A stretch of 43,439 bases of DNA, from positions 112,339 through 155,777 of the forward strand of contig NW_019091574.1 of NCBI RefSeq assembly GCF_001949145.1, read 5' to 3'. The translations under genes and the position numbers were made by a program. Numbering within the stretch: position 1 is the stretch's first letter; each line of letters opens with the position of its first letter. The notes beneath the pieces are model-generated. The model saw only the letters and a list, made by a program, of their open reading frames with translations, did no database searches and was not told the origin of the DNA. The stretch comes from Acanthaster planci. Lineage: Eukaryota > Echinodermata > Asteroidea > Valvatida > Acanthasteridae. This document shows positions 1 to 10,987 of this stretch, piece by piece.

Positions 1-170
1 AGGGGTAGAAGAACTTGGCTGAAGAAGGAAAAAAAAAAAAAAGGAAAGAAAAAAAACAGAATGATTACAATACCTGGTTCGGCTGAACTGCCGAACCAGC
101 TAAAAAGGAAAGAAAAAAAAACAGAACGATTACAATACCTGGTTCGGCTGAACTGCCGAACCAGCTAATT
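1..170. repeat. Tandem copies of a hairpin-ending repeat
   Basis: Two head-to-tail copies with a 65-bp offset. Each has an A-rich run, then GATTACAATAC, then an imperfect palindrome (CTGGTTCGGC...GCCGAACCAG) at about 73-102 and 138-167. Read on the minus strand this is a hairpin followed by GTATTGTAATC and a T-run. The same architecture recurs at 15361-15400 (AGCTGTTTCGGC, then ATTGTAATCG and a T-run), so it is a dispersed family. No protein is evident. It may be the end of a non-autonomous mobile element. Confidence 0.7.
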
Positions 171-1520
171 AATATTACATGTACTATACATGTACCTGTA
201 TACAGTAAAACTTGACACATAAAAACTTTCACAAACACATCACATAAAATATTAACCCTAACACTCCTCAGTCCTCCAACAGGTGAAGGATTGAGGAGGG
301 TTAGGGTTAAAGACATGTACGATCAAACAGCTAGCCAACAAGAATTTTAAAAACCCTTAACATGATAAAACAAATAACATGTACATGTCAGATGGGGAGA
401 TTTATTCACCTTAAATCCCCATTGAAATGGTGACGTTCTTGAGCAGTTTGCCCATCCAAACTACAGAAAATCAGCAGCATCACTGAGCATGTACTTTCAA
501 TAACTGTCAGCTATATGATACATGTAGCTTGACCAATTGCAACACAGCTATCTTTTGCCTCATTTCTTGAACCCCAACGTTCATCGTAATATAATATTTT
601 ACACACACCCTAGCAGTCTTACTCACCAGCCTCAAAGGGTACGTGCACAGGGAGTCAAATGAACTTTGTGTATGGAAGTCTTCCCCAGCTATTTTATAAT
701 ATCTTGTTAACATATTGTATGTATTCTGAATACATGTACATGCAGGTAACCTTCTTAAGGCAGCAACGTCGAACAGTGATGCTTCTGGTTCACATACATG
801 TGAGGGACAAGGACTGTGCAGCCATTGAAGTCTGGTACCAATCAAGCTGTTACAAAAGGTACACCATGGTTGTACAGAAAAGTTGTTCGAGAGAAAATTA
901 TTTTTTGCACTTTTTTCCTGCTCATAATTATGAAACTTAATTTACATGTACATGTAGTTGTGGCATGTGTACTAGTAAATGCATGATAAACGTTTTCCCT
1001 TTCTTGATGTTTGCCCACTCCAAGTGAACACTGTAAATCCGAAAATGATTTTTAAGGGAATATAATTCTCTTGTGCAAAGATAACAGATTTTCCCCTACA
1101 AGATCTCAGCTCTCACAATGCAGTGAAAATTTGAAGCATTTTCTTAAAAAATATAGGGTTGTTCACAGGGTTTATTTACAAAAAGTGATCTTGGTGTACG
1201 GAAATACTTCCATGCACAGCACTAGAGCCCAACTACAAACCCCATGAATAGCAGATTCAACTCAATAGAAGAAATACATTGGAACAGGCAGGACCCCTGC
1301 CCCTCTTATGTTTTTGAACTCCTATATTTTAACGAACCTTCATACGTGTCTGCCACTGACACTGGTTTAAAAAGTATTTTATGAGTAAATGCTTCAGCCG
1401 TTTTGTCTGCTGGAGCAAATTAATCATGCCCCTATAGCTCTTTCACACATTCTTGAATTTTGTATAATGAAAACACACATGTACATGTATACGTGAGCAT
1501 TATTTATTTCATAAATGCAG
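171..1520. other. Non-coding stretch with microsatellites
   Basis: No convincing gene is seen. The stretch is AT-rich and holds several ACATGTAC-type palindromic microsatellites (for example near 178-195, 735, 945 and 1480). A short inverted pair of 'taaccctaac'-like and 'agggttagggtta'-like sequence lies at about 252-309. That pair resembles telomeric repeat units but has only two or three units per arm. Confidence 0.5.
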
Positions 1521-1695
1521 GACTGCAGGGAAGGACAAGTTTGAAATCCACAAAGATGGCTGCAATGCTTTTTGCAAATCAGTTGTTCAGAGAAGACTGT
1601 TAGATGGTGAAGAAATACTGCGAATGTCAAGGCTGACGGAAATTGTCATCAAATCAATCAAAAACATTGAAGGCATTGAGCCCATGGGAATCAGG
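1521..1695 (+). pseudogene. Candidate upstream exon of orphan family A
   Basis: One frame stays open from just after an AG (ATAAATGCAG) to an excellent donor, ATCAG|GTGAGAA, near 1695. The encoded segment reads FEIHKDGCNAFCKSVVQRRL and continues LLDGEEILRMSRLTEIVIKS. It looks like real protein and, from memory, resembles the upstream domain of the orphan family whose later part begins at 2383. It is probably an exon of the same broken gene. The acceptor has only a modest pyrimidine tract. A second possible coding scrap ending in a GTAATT donor lies at about 2110-2257, but its frame is uncertain. Confidence 0.45.
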
Positions 1696-2382
1696 TGAGA
1701 AGACTGTTACAGATCATCATTTAGCCTGAATTGCTGAATAGAATCCCAAAGAATATCTATGCCACGACTGCAATATTTCGGTGAAATAGCATGTATCTTT
1801 TTTGACTAATCGTATCTCACTACAAAGTAAGAACTGAAAACTAGCGTCATAAATCCTAGTGTTGGGAATGTCGTTGAGTGTTTTTCTTGTTATATAAACG
1901 TAGAATGTACAGTAAAACCTCAATAGGTTAAACTCTGTGACCTCAAAATGAAATGGAATTGAATAGTGATCAGAAAATAGTTATTAATTTCTTTCAAGAA
2001 ATGATAAATTGAAGACTCTGCTGCAGAACGATTATCCACAGCTTGTGTTCCATAAGCCTGCAAGAGTAAATGAAAGCAAAATAGTGTATTGCTAAGTGGT
2101 GTCAGCTGGACATGTTGTTGAGGACACACTTTCATCAGACAGCTCTTCAACTACTGTAGCAGTTACATGTACTTGGAAAGTGAAAGTGAAGCATTAACTG
2201 GAAAATCTGCTTGTACTTTGGCTTTGTTGGACCAAGAAGGTTCCTGTGACAAAAAGGTAATTATCCAACTCTGAACAACGGGGTTTAACTGTACATTTTA
2301 TAATTTATATTTATTTGCATGCCTGACTCATGAGGTTTTCCTAGTTATCTGGTAGGTCTCATAGTTCACCACTGATGTAAAC

Positions 2383-2565
2383 ATGGTAAAGAAGAGAAGT
2401 TCAGAAAAATGGGAGCCGTGCATTGGAAGTGCCCTAGAGAGTGATTTCCTGTACATATTATCAAGGCAAAATGACCCCCATTTACCAAGGTGGACTAGAT
2501 TTAACATCTGCCAACAATCCTTGGAGCCACTGGAGAAATCTGCTCTCTTCTACCAGTGCCTTCCC
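2383..2565 (+). pseudogene. Family A pseudogene, part before the TIR insertion
   Basis: An open frame encodes about 61 residues up to the left end of the TIR element. It ends HLPRWTRFNIC...ALFYQCLP. In the orphan family as I remember it, a P-x-W-x-x-FN motif lies shortly before a YLP...SPT-x-M stretch. The SVEASPTEM sequence that should follow CLP resumes at 4058, just after the element. The two parts were therefore once continuous and were split by the insertion. The upstream start is unknown, and the ATG at 2383 need not be the native start. Confidence 0.55.
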
Positions 2566-4051
2566 CAGGCCTCGAATTTCACGATGGCCAGGATGGCCAT
2601 GGCCGTCGGTGCCATCCCATTTAGCCGTGGTGCCTCCCAAAAGTGATCGTATTTCACCTCCAAGATGGCAGTGCCCTTTTTTTCTCTTGGCTGTAGTGCC
2701 CTACACATACATACTGACTGCCCCTGTTCAGCGAGGCACATGGAAAGCAGCATACACATCGTTCCTTGATTACTCACAATCGACTAGAACACCGTGCCCA
2801 CTGCGCATGCATTCACTTGCACAAATCGCCCCATAATTCTTTGCGCGCTGTCATTGTGGCAAAAACACATGCACGAAACTTTATGCATTAAACGAAGCTG
2901 CTCTGGTTCCCGCCGTGCCGCACCCATGCTTAAGAATGCGTCATGCAAATGTAGCAACCAGTACCAGTCTGTACTGTACATGTACTGCATGTACATGTAC
3001 TGTACATAAACACTCTTCGCGTTGCGAATGCAGGCCAGAAAGACATCGATGTTATGTTGCAGCATGGTTGCAAGAGGTTTTCTGCAAGCTAATTCACAGA
3101 ATTTGGTCTCTTATTTATGTCTGTATTTTCTTTGTTCATGAGAAATTTGAGGTTGTTCTGCTCATTTTAGCGCCCGACTAGATGAATCACACCTGCTTAC
3201 CACGCGATAGCCTACACCATTACCAGATAACTGCATAAGGACGTACATGGACATTGTTGGCTGGTTTGCCATCATGATTGCAGTCGTGATTTCCGTCGTG
3301 ATTGTGTGAATTTTTCATAATTTTCTTGTGTATTGCCTTTTTGAGATAATTTTGGAAGTTTTCCTCCCCACTGATGCCATTCAATCAGCACAAAATTGCC
3401 CCAACACAAAATAATGTTATGACCTACTGACCCAATTTTTGAGAGGCATATTGCATGCTCAGCACAACTACATGTAGGCCTATCACATGTATGTTTTTAA
3501 CCTAATAAAATACTGCATGTATGCAGTAGGCCTTACTTAAATCATGGAGGTAGGAAAAGAAGCAAATTTACGACATGGTCTACCCAAATGGGCAAACTAA
3601 AAAAAAAACCAAATAAACCAAAAAAAACCCCCAAAAATTGTCATGGCCTGCTCCCGAACAAAGATTGCTCAATGCTGCTGCATGTGTGGTTCTGGTAGGA
3701 CCAGGAAAAAGGTGTATTTCGACACCTGACACTGCATGTTACAATTATAGCTTTTATATAATATGGCAGATCAAAAGATGGTAATGGCAGAACAACATTG
3801 ATTGTGTTATTACATTTTGTTCGAGCACTTTTTTTGTCTAATACGGCACGCTCTGTGCGTATCCTACTTTTTCTTAGACCTGAAACATTTTCATGCGATA
3901 TAAAAAAAAAATTGGGATGGCATTAACGCCCTTAACTTTGGTACGCTGATGGCATTAATGCCCTCATGTTTGGCATTACTGCCCTTTATTTCTGCCAGTC
4001 CACTAATGCCAAATGGCAGTGCCCTAAAAAAAAAATGAAATTCGAGGCCTG
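2566..4051. mobile_element. Non-autonomous TIR element inside family A gene
   Basis: The ends are perfect 16-bp inverted repeats, CAGGCCTCGAATTTCA at 2566-2581 and its reverse complement at 4036-4051, giving 1,486 bp. Both subterminal regions are rich in short GATGGC / GGCATTAATGCC / GGCAGTGCCC motifs (about 2582-2690 and 3915-4028). No transposase frame is seen inside, so it is non-autonomous. The CAG...CTG ends would suit a hAT-type element, but a clean 8-bp target duplication is not visible; the flanks are C-rich (CTTCCC left, CACCCC right). It interrupts the family A reading frame between CLP and SVEASPTEM. Confidence 0.75.
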
Positions 4052-6180
4052 CACCCCTCAGTTGAAGCATCGCCTACAGAGATGAGCACAAAGAAGGAGG
4101 TATTACACCACAGCCTAGTGATAGCAGACAAGTTCCACCTCAATGAAATTGTCCTGGTCTTTGACCAAGCAATTTATGCCAAAGTGCAGGAAATTTGTTG
4201 GGCACAGAATGCTCTCAAGGAGCACCTAGTGGTCAGACTAAGAGAATTCCATACTGCCATGTCATTCATGTCTATCATTGGAAAGCGTTTTGGAGAGGCA
4301 GGCTTCAGAGATAGGACAAACAATGCGAGATTCCTGCTGGCATATTGGATGGAGATGATTAGATTGCCACAGTCTCATCCTCGTGTGAATGGTGAATTAA
4401 GTCAGACGGGTGCATCGACAGTTCAGGGACAAAGTAATCATGCCTTTACATCCATTGCATGTGACCAAGCTGTTGAAGAAACCCTCAACCGTGACTGCCA
4501 AACACCTGGTGAAATTAAAGGTATCAGTCTCAATAGAGGTGCTGTCCAAAGATGGATTGTAGCACAGCCACAGAGAGCAGCAGTAGCAAGAGAATGTGAA
4601 AGAATGGCAGGCTACTATAAGGTGGAGAGGTTATCTAAGGAACTTGACCAACCTCGTATCAGAAGGCTTGAAGAAGCCATCACCTATGTACATGTAGTCT
4701 CCACAATTAAGAGTATGATCAATCCCTTTGAAATTACTTCAAAACTCATTGCTCTCAATTCAGGGGCAGTTGCCAGTGATGCTGTTGAAAGTGATCTTCT
4801 TAATGCCAAGACCAAGGGAGAAACTGCTACATGTACCAGTACATTGAATTTCATCAAACAATGTCTTCTGAAAACAACTACAGAGACACAGGACTTTCAT
4901 GCCACAATCAAACAGCAGAAGCTCAAGACATTCACTGATGATTCCACAAGTAAAAGCACAACTGGAAAAGACGTTATGAAAAAGATTAAAGTGTTCTTCT
5001 CTCATCTCCTTGTGGCTGGGCAAAAGTGGAATACTGACTTAAAGGAGGTCTTCAAGTACTCTCTCGGTAGTGTTTCCTTTCCTTTGAATATGAATGGCAC
5101 CTTGGCAAAGACTGACAAATCTGCATTGATGAGGGTCCTGGAGGAGAAGTGTAAGGAAGTAAAGGTCTCAGAGATACCCCATGGAGCATTGCTGATAAAT
5201 GCCATGGCACATCTCCAGGCAATGTGAGACATTCCTGATACCTTTGGAGAATTCTCCAATCTCATACTGACACCAATAGTAAACATGGGGAGCATAAATG
5301 GATGTTCAACAGTTGATTTTGTCAGCGACAGATACCCAGTTGACAGAATCAAAAACTTGGAAAGAGAGAGTAGAGCAGCCACAGGGTCTGATGTAATAAA
5401 GATATATGGTCCAGAGCAGAAGACACCCCAGCAGTTCAAGAAGTTCTTATCAGACGGCACAAACAAAGAGGAGCTTCTGGAGTTCATTTTTGAATCTTGG
5501 AAGAAAACAAAACTTGAAACTGACTTGGAGATTTTAAAAACTCCTGGGAGGATTTGTCACAAGTTATTGAGGAAGGATGCTTGTTGTGAAGTTTATGAGT
5601 GCCACAGTTTGGAATGTGATCACAAAGAAGCCGCTACGACGCTGCTTTTACATGCTAAACATGCAAGCTTAGATCATTCCAGTGTTACCATCAAGAGTCC
5701 AGACACCAATGTTGGAATCCTTGCTCTAGGTAATTAAGAAAGTATTGACTGTAATTTGTTCTTTTGGACAGGAATAAGGAGAAAGCGTGGAATTTTGGAC
5801 TTGAAGATGTGCAACCAGCTTGGTGCAGAACTATGCAGTTCCTTGATTGGCCTGCACACTTTCTCTAGGTGCACTCAACAAGTGTATTCTATGGCAAGGG
5901 AAAGAGAAAAGCATTGGAAATTATTGAAAATCAGTCCTTGTTATAGGAAGTGTTCACCCAACTTGGCAGTGATTTTCAGTTGAAAGGTGACCTGCAATAT
6001 GCAATGGAAGAATTTGTCTGCCACTTGGATGGGTAACCCAACAAGGACATCAAGCTGGTGAGGTATAAATCTTTCTTTTCCTCTTCAGGATACGAACAGA
6101 ACCTGCCACCTTGGTTCAGCATTTGAAAAGAGCAAACTACCAAGCTGCTATCCATAGGACGGCATTAGATCCTCATATCC
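4052..6180 (+). pseudogene. Orphan family A pseudogene, main body
   Basis: The longest open part encodes 381 residues (4082-5227); homology starts earlier, near 4058. Motifs I recognise from a large uncharacterised animal family are LVFDQAIYAKVQEI, LREFHTAMSFMSIIGKRFGEAG, ACDQAVEETLNRD, NRGAVQRWIVAQ, SMINPFE and SGAVASD. After GKRFGEAGFRD the frame passes straight to the NNARFLLAYWMEM segment, so roughly 100 residues usual in the family appear to be missing. Reading continues in frame through a TGA at 5225-5227 and a TAA at 5735-5737. The frame shifts near 5870 (FYGKGKRKALEI is in another frame), meets a TAG at 5944-5946, and shifts again before LKRANYQAAIHR near 6130-6160. The C-terminal part resembles a PIN/FEN-like nuclease pattern (EAxTxLLLHAKHA, SPDTxVxxLAL, LIGLHxFxxC). 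Several acidic positions expected there are lost: EAATT instead of EADTR, DTN instead of DTD, and the D after C. The nuclease idea is inference; the family and the decay are seen directly. Confidence 0.75.
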
Positions 6181-6690
6181 TTCACTCAATAGTTCAATGA
6201 TCAACAAAAGTACATGTAGTTATCACCTGTGTCAGTTTAGAGGAATTTTCTGGGTTTTTTTCTTTTCCTTGTCATTGGCTTCCTGTGTGCAGTTTGGCTG
6301 AGGAGCGTGCACATGTATCTTGGGAGCCCAGGCGTGCTACATCATGGTACCATTCACATGCATGTCCCTACATAGATATTTATGGCTAGCCTGCTGTAAG
6401 GGAGACATACATGTACATGTTTCATGTGATGATTTTGGAGGCAAATCAGATTTTTTCCCAAGAAGTGGTTGATCCTCCATGCATTGGAAATTTACACTTT
6501 TGTTTAGACATTATACTGACCTTAAGCCTTATTTGACTTGGATACATGTACATGTACATGTTTATAAGCAGACAACATGAAACACACAAGGACAAAAATA
6601 CTAGGCCTATCCCATCAGAAGTGACCCCTTTAGGGTATCATGTACCATTGGCCATTAAAGACAAGCTTTGGAATATTAGTTTTGTAGGTA
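6181..6690. other. Non-coding stretch
   Basis: No gene is seen. It holds ACATGTACATGT tracts near 6412 and 6543 and a T-rich patch near 6250-6270. Confidence 0.5.
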
Positions 6691-6775
6691 TGGCCGTGCT
6701 TTATCAAGAGCCGGCAGCAGCCACAGTTGCTCTGGCAGAAGATGTAGAAGAATCCGACTGTAGCTGTTGCTCCTC

Positions 6776-7044
6776 CATAGGCCGAGACAAGAGTGACAAC
6801 ACGACAATTTTTCCTTCCCGCCCAACGTTTTAACCCCAAAGAGAATAGAACCAACCCAACTTCTCATTGGCTTCTGGCCAGGCCTTGCCGAGTAACAAAG
6901 AACAAAATTTCTGATTGGATGGTTGCCCCTCCAAACCATTTTCGCCATTGGTCAACATTTTTTTGTGGCTCCTAATTGGCTGTTTTTTGGATGAGAGGAT
7001 CCCGATTTTGTCAAAAAATTTCCAATGGGTTTCCATGTATAAAT
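6776..7044. promoter_or_regulatory. CCAAT-box cluster, candidate promoter
   Basis: Four ATTGG motifs (CCAAT on the minus strand) lie at 6866-6870, 6914-6918, 6947-6951 and 6975-6979. A plus-strand CCAAT is at 7022-7026 and a TATAAAT at 7038-7044. Five CCAAT cores in about 160 bp, spaced 24-44 bp, is what NF-Y-dependent promoters show. Read leftward, the first good ATG (minus strand, 6778-6776, GCCTATGG context) opens a 24-codon Ser/Ala/Gln-rich frame. Read rightward, the TATA-like site would fire toward 7.1 kb. The direction is undecided and no confident downstream gene was found. Confidence 0.4.
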
Positions 7045-9100
7045 GCCTCCTAACCACAGTACCGGTATACGTACCTGCACATGTAATGCACACGCGGTGT
7101 AACCGGAAGCTACTATACAACAGTGCTATCCCCTCTGCCAAATGCTTAAATGAGCACAGGGTACAATTTATTGCCAAATTTGCAGCTTATACATGTAAAT
7201 AATTTGATCATGAAGTGATAAAATTTAATGTGCTTAGCCAGTCGTAAATTTATGTTCACATACATAAAAAGGTGAACAGAAATGCAAAAACCCAAGATTT
7301 TATTAATTCCACCAAATTCCCAACCTCCCAAGATCTTAGAGTTTTTCCATTCTTAGGATTTTTCACAACATCTTGGGAATAAGAACAGCGCCACGGTGAG
7401 ACTGATGAATTTCAGCATGTTATTTCTAGAAAATAACTAAAGTTTTTGTGGAGAAGTTTTACTGTAAAGCAGGAAACATGTTCAAATTACAAAATATACT
7501 CTAAAAAAAGTAGACCCCAGAGGTGGGAGTGGTACTCATTTTTTAAGCGTCTTTTGAGCTTCAGCCTGTGGCCTATAATGCGAGGCATGTACATGTACCC
7601 TAGTCTACTATTGACTTGAAACAGGATGAAAACTAATCAAACACAACAGCTGTTATCGGTATGTTGTATGTTTTATTCTACATGTAGCAACAGCCTGTAC
7701 AATGTATACTGTTCTTTTAAGCAGCAGTTTTACTGTACCATGTATACATGTATGTATGCGTATACATGTATGCCTGTACACAGTACATGTACGTACATGT
7801 ACATGTCAGTAGCAGAATTGGATTGTGCACTGCTTTAACACTTCATGGTTTGTTTTGCTTGTAACTGGAAAGTGAAAGCATTTTGTTATGAAAGCATTTT
7901 TTTAAAAGAAATAAAAAAAACAGTATAAAGGATTTACATGTACTTGTACATGTATGATACACATGATACATGTACCATGCTGGCCTGTTCATCAACATTT
8001 CGATTCTCATTTTTTATGTGTGAGTGCCATACAGTGACTCAGTGTAGCTTCATGCTTCAGTGGAAATACATGTACCGGTAGTTCTGTATGGATATTCTGT
8101 TTGTTGTCCTTGGCAGGATTCTATTGTTTATGGTTTCATAACGTACATTTTCTACAGAGAGCTGTGGGAACGTAGGCCAAGCATAACCAACCATTATGCT
8201 GGTTCTTCACTGTGCACTCTCAAATGTATGAACAAGAAACAAAGAACCTTGAAATCTCAGAATACTAAGTACACCGTGTACATGTATATGTAGTACTTGG
8301 ATGCATGAGTCTCCAATTTTGTTTTGGTTTCATTTGTTAAGTTATAAGTAAAAAATAAGGGTGCACAAACAGCAGACCTTATTTAGCAGTACCGGTATGT
8401 CAGAACAAGGCTGTACATGCACATGTATGAGGTATAGTACTAGATTTATGCCCAAACTTTCCCAGGAGTTAACACTAGAAGTATGAAATCTTCTAATGGA
8501 ACATTCTCTAGACCAGTCTCACAAGTGCAAGTAGTATGCCTCCTACCGGTACAACTAAACCCCAACTACCGGTAAACCCTTGAATCCACCAAAAAGCAGT
8601 AAATTACTGTAAATGAACCACAGAGCATAAGTGGATTTTGTAGCATTGTGCAGTGCAGTGTAGTGGAAAAACCAGTCACTTAATAGGCCTACAAATAGCA
8701 CTTCGTTATAATTTCCCACTTCCATTGATACAAAATTCAACATTTTTGCCTTTAGTGAGGTTTAGGTTTTAAAATACACATGCGTTTACAGTGATGTTTT
8801 ATTGGAATGACGAGTTTTTTAAAAAAAAGAACAATATTTAGTGTACACAAGGATATGCCTCTTGCTTAAAATCAAAAGCTCAATGCATACCAGACCTTTA
8901 CCGGTATGTTTCACGAACTGGTTAATTCTGTTCCCTATGGTATGAACAGCCCCATAGTACAGTATTGTGATATGATGTGATATGGTACATGTACATGTAC
9001 AGTGTATAAGATTAACCTTTTGTCACAAGATTAACTACATTTTAATTCTCCCCACTGTTTCATACGATACATTAAAATTAAGCTGTTTTTCTTCCCACAC
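7045..9100. other. Non-coding stretch, microsatellite-rich
   Basis: No gene can be supported. The stretch has many palindromic ACATGTAC tracts (7585, 7740-7806, 7935-7975, 8280, 8415, 8985) and repeated ACCGGTA heptamers (7063, 8073, 8392, 8546, 8573, 8900). One possible acceptor (TTGTCCTTGGCAG, ending near 8118) precedes a short open frame, but no matching donor was found. Confidence 0.4.
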
Positions 9101-9111
9101 TCAGTTAGCAG

Positions 9112-9330
9112 GTACCACATCTGACCCTAGAGGCCATCCAAAGAAAGCTTATTACGGCAAAGTTCACCAACCTAAGGCTAAAGTTACTTCCTGTCACTGA
9201 ACTTTGTTTTCTGGACATCAACTTTTTGAAGGGACCCCCCTCCTCCCCAAAGTCCCTAATCCTTATGTCACCAGCTGGCAGTCTGTGTGCTTTATCCTAC
9301 CACATCAGGGAACTGAAAAAGGTCCCTTGT
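9112..9330 (+). CDS. Candidate exon, unrecognised protein
   Basis: The sequence TTTTTCTTCCCACACTCAG, then TTAGCAG, gives two good 3' splice sites near 9104 and 9111. From the second, one frame stays open for about 72 codons (VPHLTLEAIQRKLITAKFTN, later ELCFLDINFLKGPP and SLCALSYHIRELKK). It has a protein-like composition and ends at a weak AAG|GTCCCT donor. From the first acceptor a different frame gives 32 codons (GTTSDPRGHPKKAYYGK...) and then a stop, which would make it a terminal exon; an AATAAA lies downstream at 9723-9728. I cannot choose between these or name the protein. It could also be a chance open frame. Confidence 0.25.
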
Positions 9331-9529
9331 TGTTTTTCCATTCCTTGTTTTTGAGATTTTCCTTTGCTTGTACATTTTATAAGCAGGAATTATGGTATTA
9401 CAGTGAAGACCACCTCAAAGTATTTTGCATGCAGGAGGTGGAAGGAAATTCAAAAGTGCCTCTCCAGCATGTTTTGCCTTTTCTTTGGATAAGATCACTT
9501 GCGTTACCTGCTTTTCCTTAAAGGGTAGC

Positions 9530-10930
9530 TGCAATCAATGTTTTTGATTACAAACCTGTGAAATACATCTTTGTGCCTCAGTAAACATTATTTTCAACCT
9601 TCTCAGGAAGAAGCTTCAATTTTGCATTATGGCTTGTACACAGAAAGTCCTGCATTTTTGTAGATTTTCCTGGACTAAGTTTTCTCGTGTTTGCCATGTC
9701 ATTGTTGTTTTTGCTTTCAATTAATAAATTCAATGTCATTGACACTGTATTGTATGTTACATATACAGAGCCATCCTTGCAACATTCATTAGTGCAAATT
9801 AAGCAATTAGTTGTTGACAATGAATACCTTGTACCCTAACGAACTGTAATACCGGTAACTAATCTATCAAAAAATCAAAACAAGCCTATGGAACCTTGAG
9901 ACTAATCAGAAATAAGTACTTTAAAGAAAAGAGAAATCAAAACAATTTGTTCACTTTGGAATTTTGAAAGCAACTGAGCTGTTTGCAGACAGCTTCAGAC
10001 AAATGTGTCCATGAAAAAAACACCATGTCATCTACCAATTTCATCCAAAATAGAAAGAAAATGAAAAAGAAAATCTTGCTCATTCTCCTGATTTAGATAT
10101 CATTTGTAAGATTGCTTGATCACTGATTACTATTAATTGATCAAACTGCTTTGAGGTGGGGGGCAATGGATAATTTATTTCCCTTTTTTTACGATTACAC
10201 TTGGCACTTTTCTCTGAAGGGCAAAATGTCACCAGACGCTAGGCAGGTTGTCCTCCTTCCCTCCCCCCAAGCTGGATACACCAGTGAACTCAAACAGAAC
10301 CCTATAGAAAAGCAACAAGTCAAAATACAAAGCTATCTTGACATTATAATAATTCTTTTTTTCATTCTGAGTGTACACAATGATAAGACAGGATATTTCA
10401 TCTTTTGCAAAATTCCACTTTTATTCTAACAAAAAAAAAACACGAAGGAAAAAAAAATATTTGACATAAGCATGTATGGCTCACCACAGCCAGTAGGGCC
10501 ATTCCCAGTACTGGTACATTACCGCAAATGCATGATTATCATGTCGCATTTATAAGTTTGACCGAGTCTATGCCTAAATCTGGGCATGGTAATTTGGAAA
10601 TGTACAGTTTTTATTTAAGGCAAGTCATTACAAACAAATTTTCGAAAATATAAGCTGTCTTCAATCTTCTTGTTTTTCAATCCAGCGTTGGTCTCAAATG
10701 AATGTTTTCATCAATATACATGTACACTGAACGTATTTGTTGCAAAAAAGTGAAATGGCGTTTCCAGGACTGTGCTGTTCAAAATTAGTGTCACTTTGTA
10801 CTGGTTTTGATGTTAATGTATGTGGAAATGCTACATGTATGTCAAAATGATCCCCAATCAGGATTGTCCTTTCTTACCTTTAGGGATTTTGATTTTAAAT
10901 ATTAAAGTGTGTCCCAAACTCCACTTGTAA
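9530..10930. other. Non-coding stretch
   Basis: AT-rich sequence with no recognisable gene or repeat family. It contains an AATAAA at 9723-9728 and scattered microsatellite tracts. The short open frames here have no protein-like features. Confidence 0.45.
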
Positions 10931-10987
10931 TCTACGTTATCGACAGAATCACACATAGCTCTGAGATATTATTCAAATGTTATCAAG

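Noticed and set aside
252-309. Telomeric repeats (TTAGGG type)
   Set aside because: Only two or three TAACCC/GGGTTA units occur, in an inverted pair, with ordinary sequence around them; too short for a telomere or a convincing interstitial array.
4082-5227. The 381-codon open frame as an intact gene
   Set aside because: Homology continues on both sides of the frame (before the ATG at 4058 and after the TGA at 5225), an internal segment is missing and the downstream part is shifted. It is a fragment of a pseudogene.
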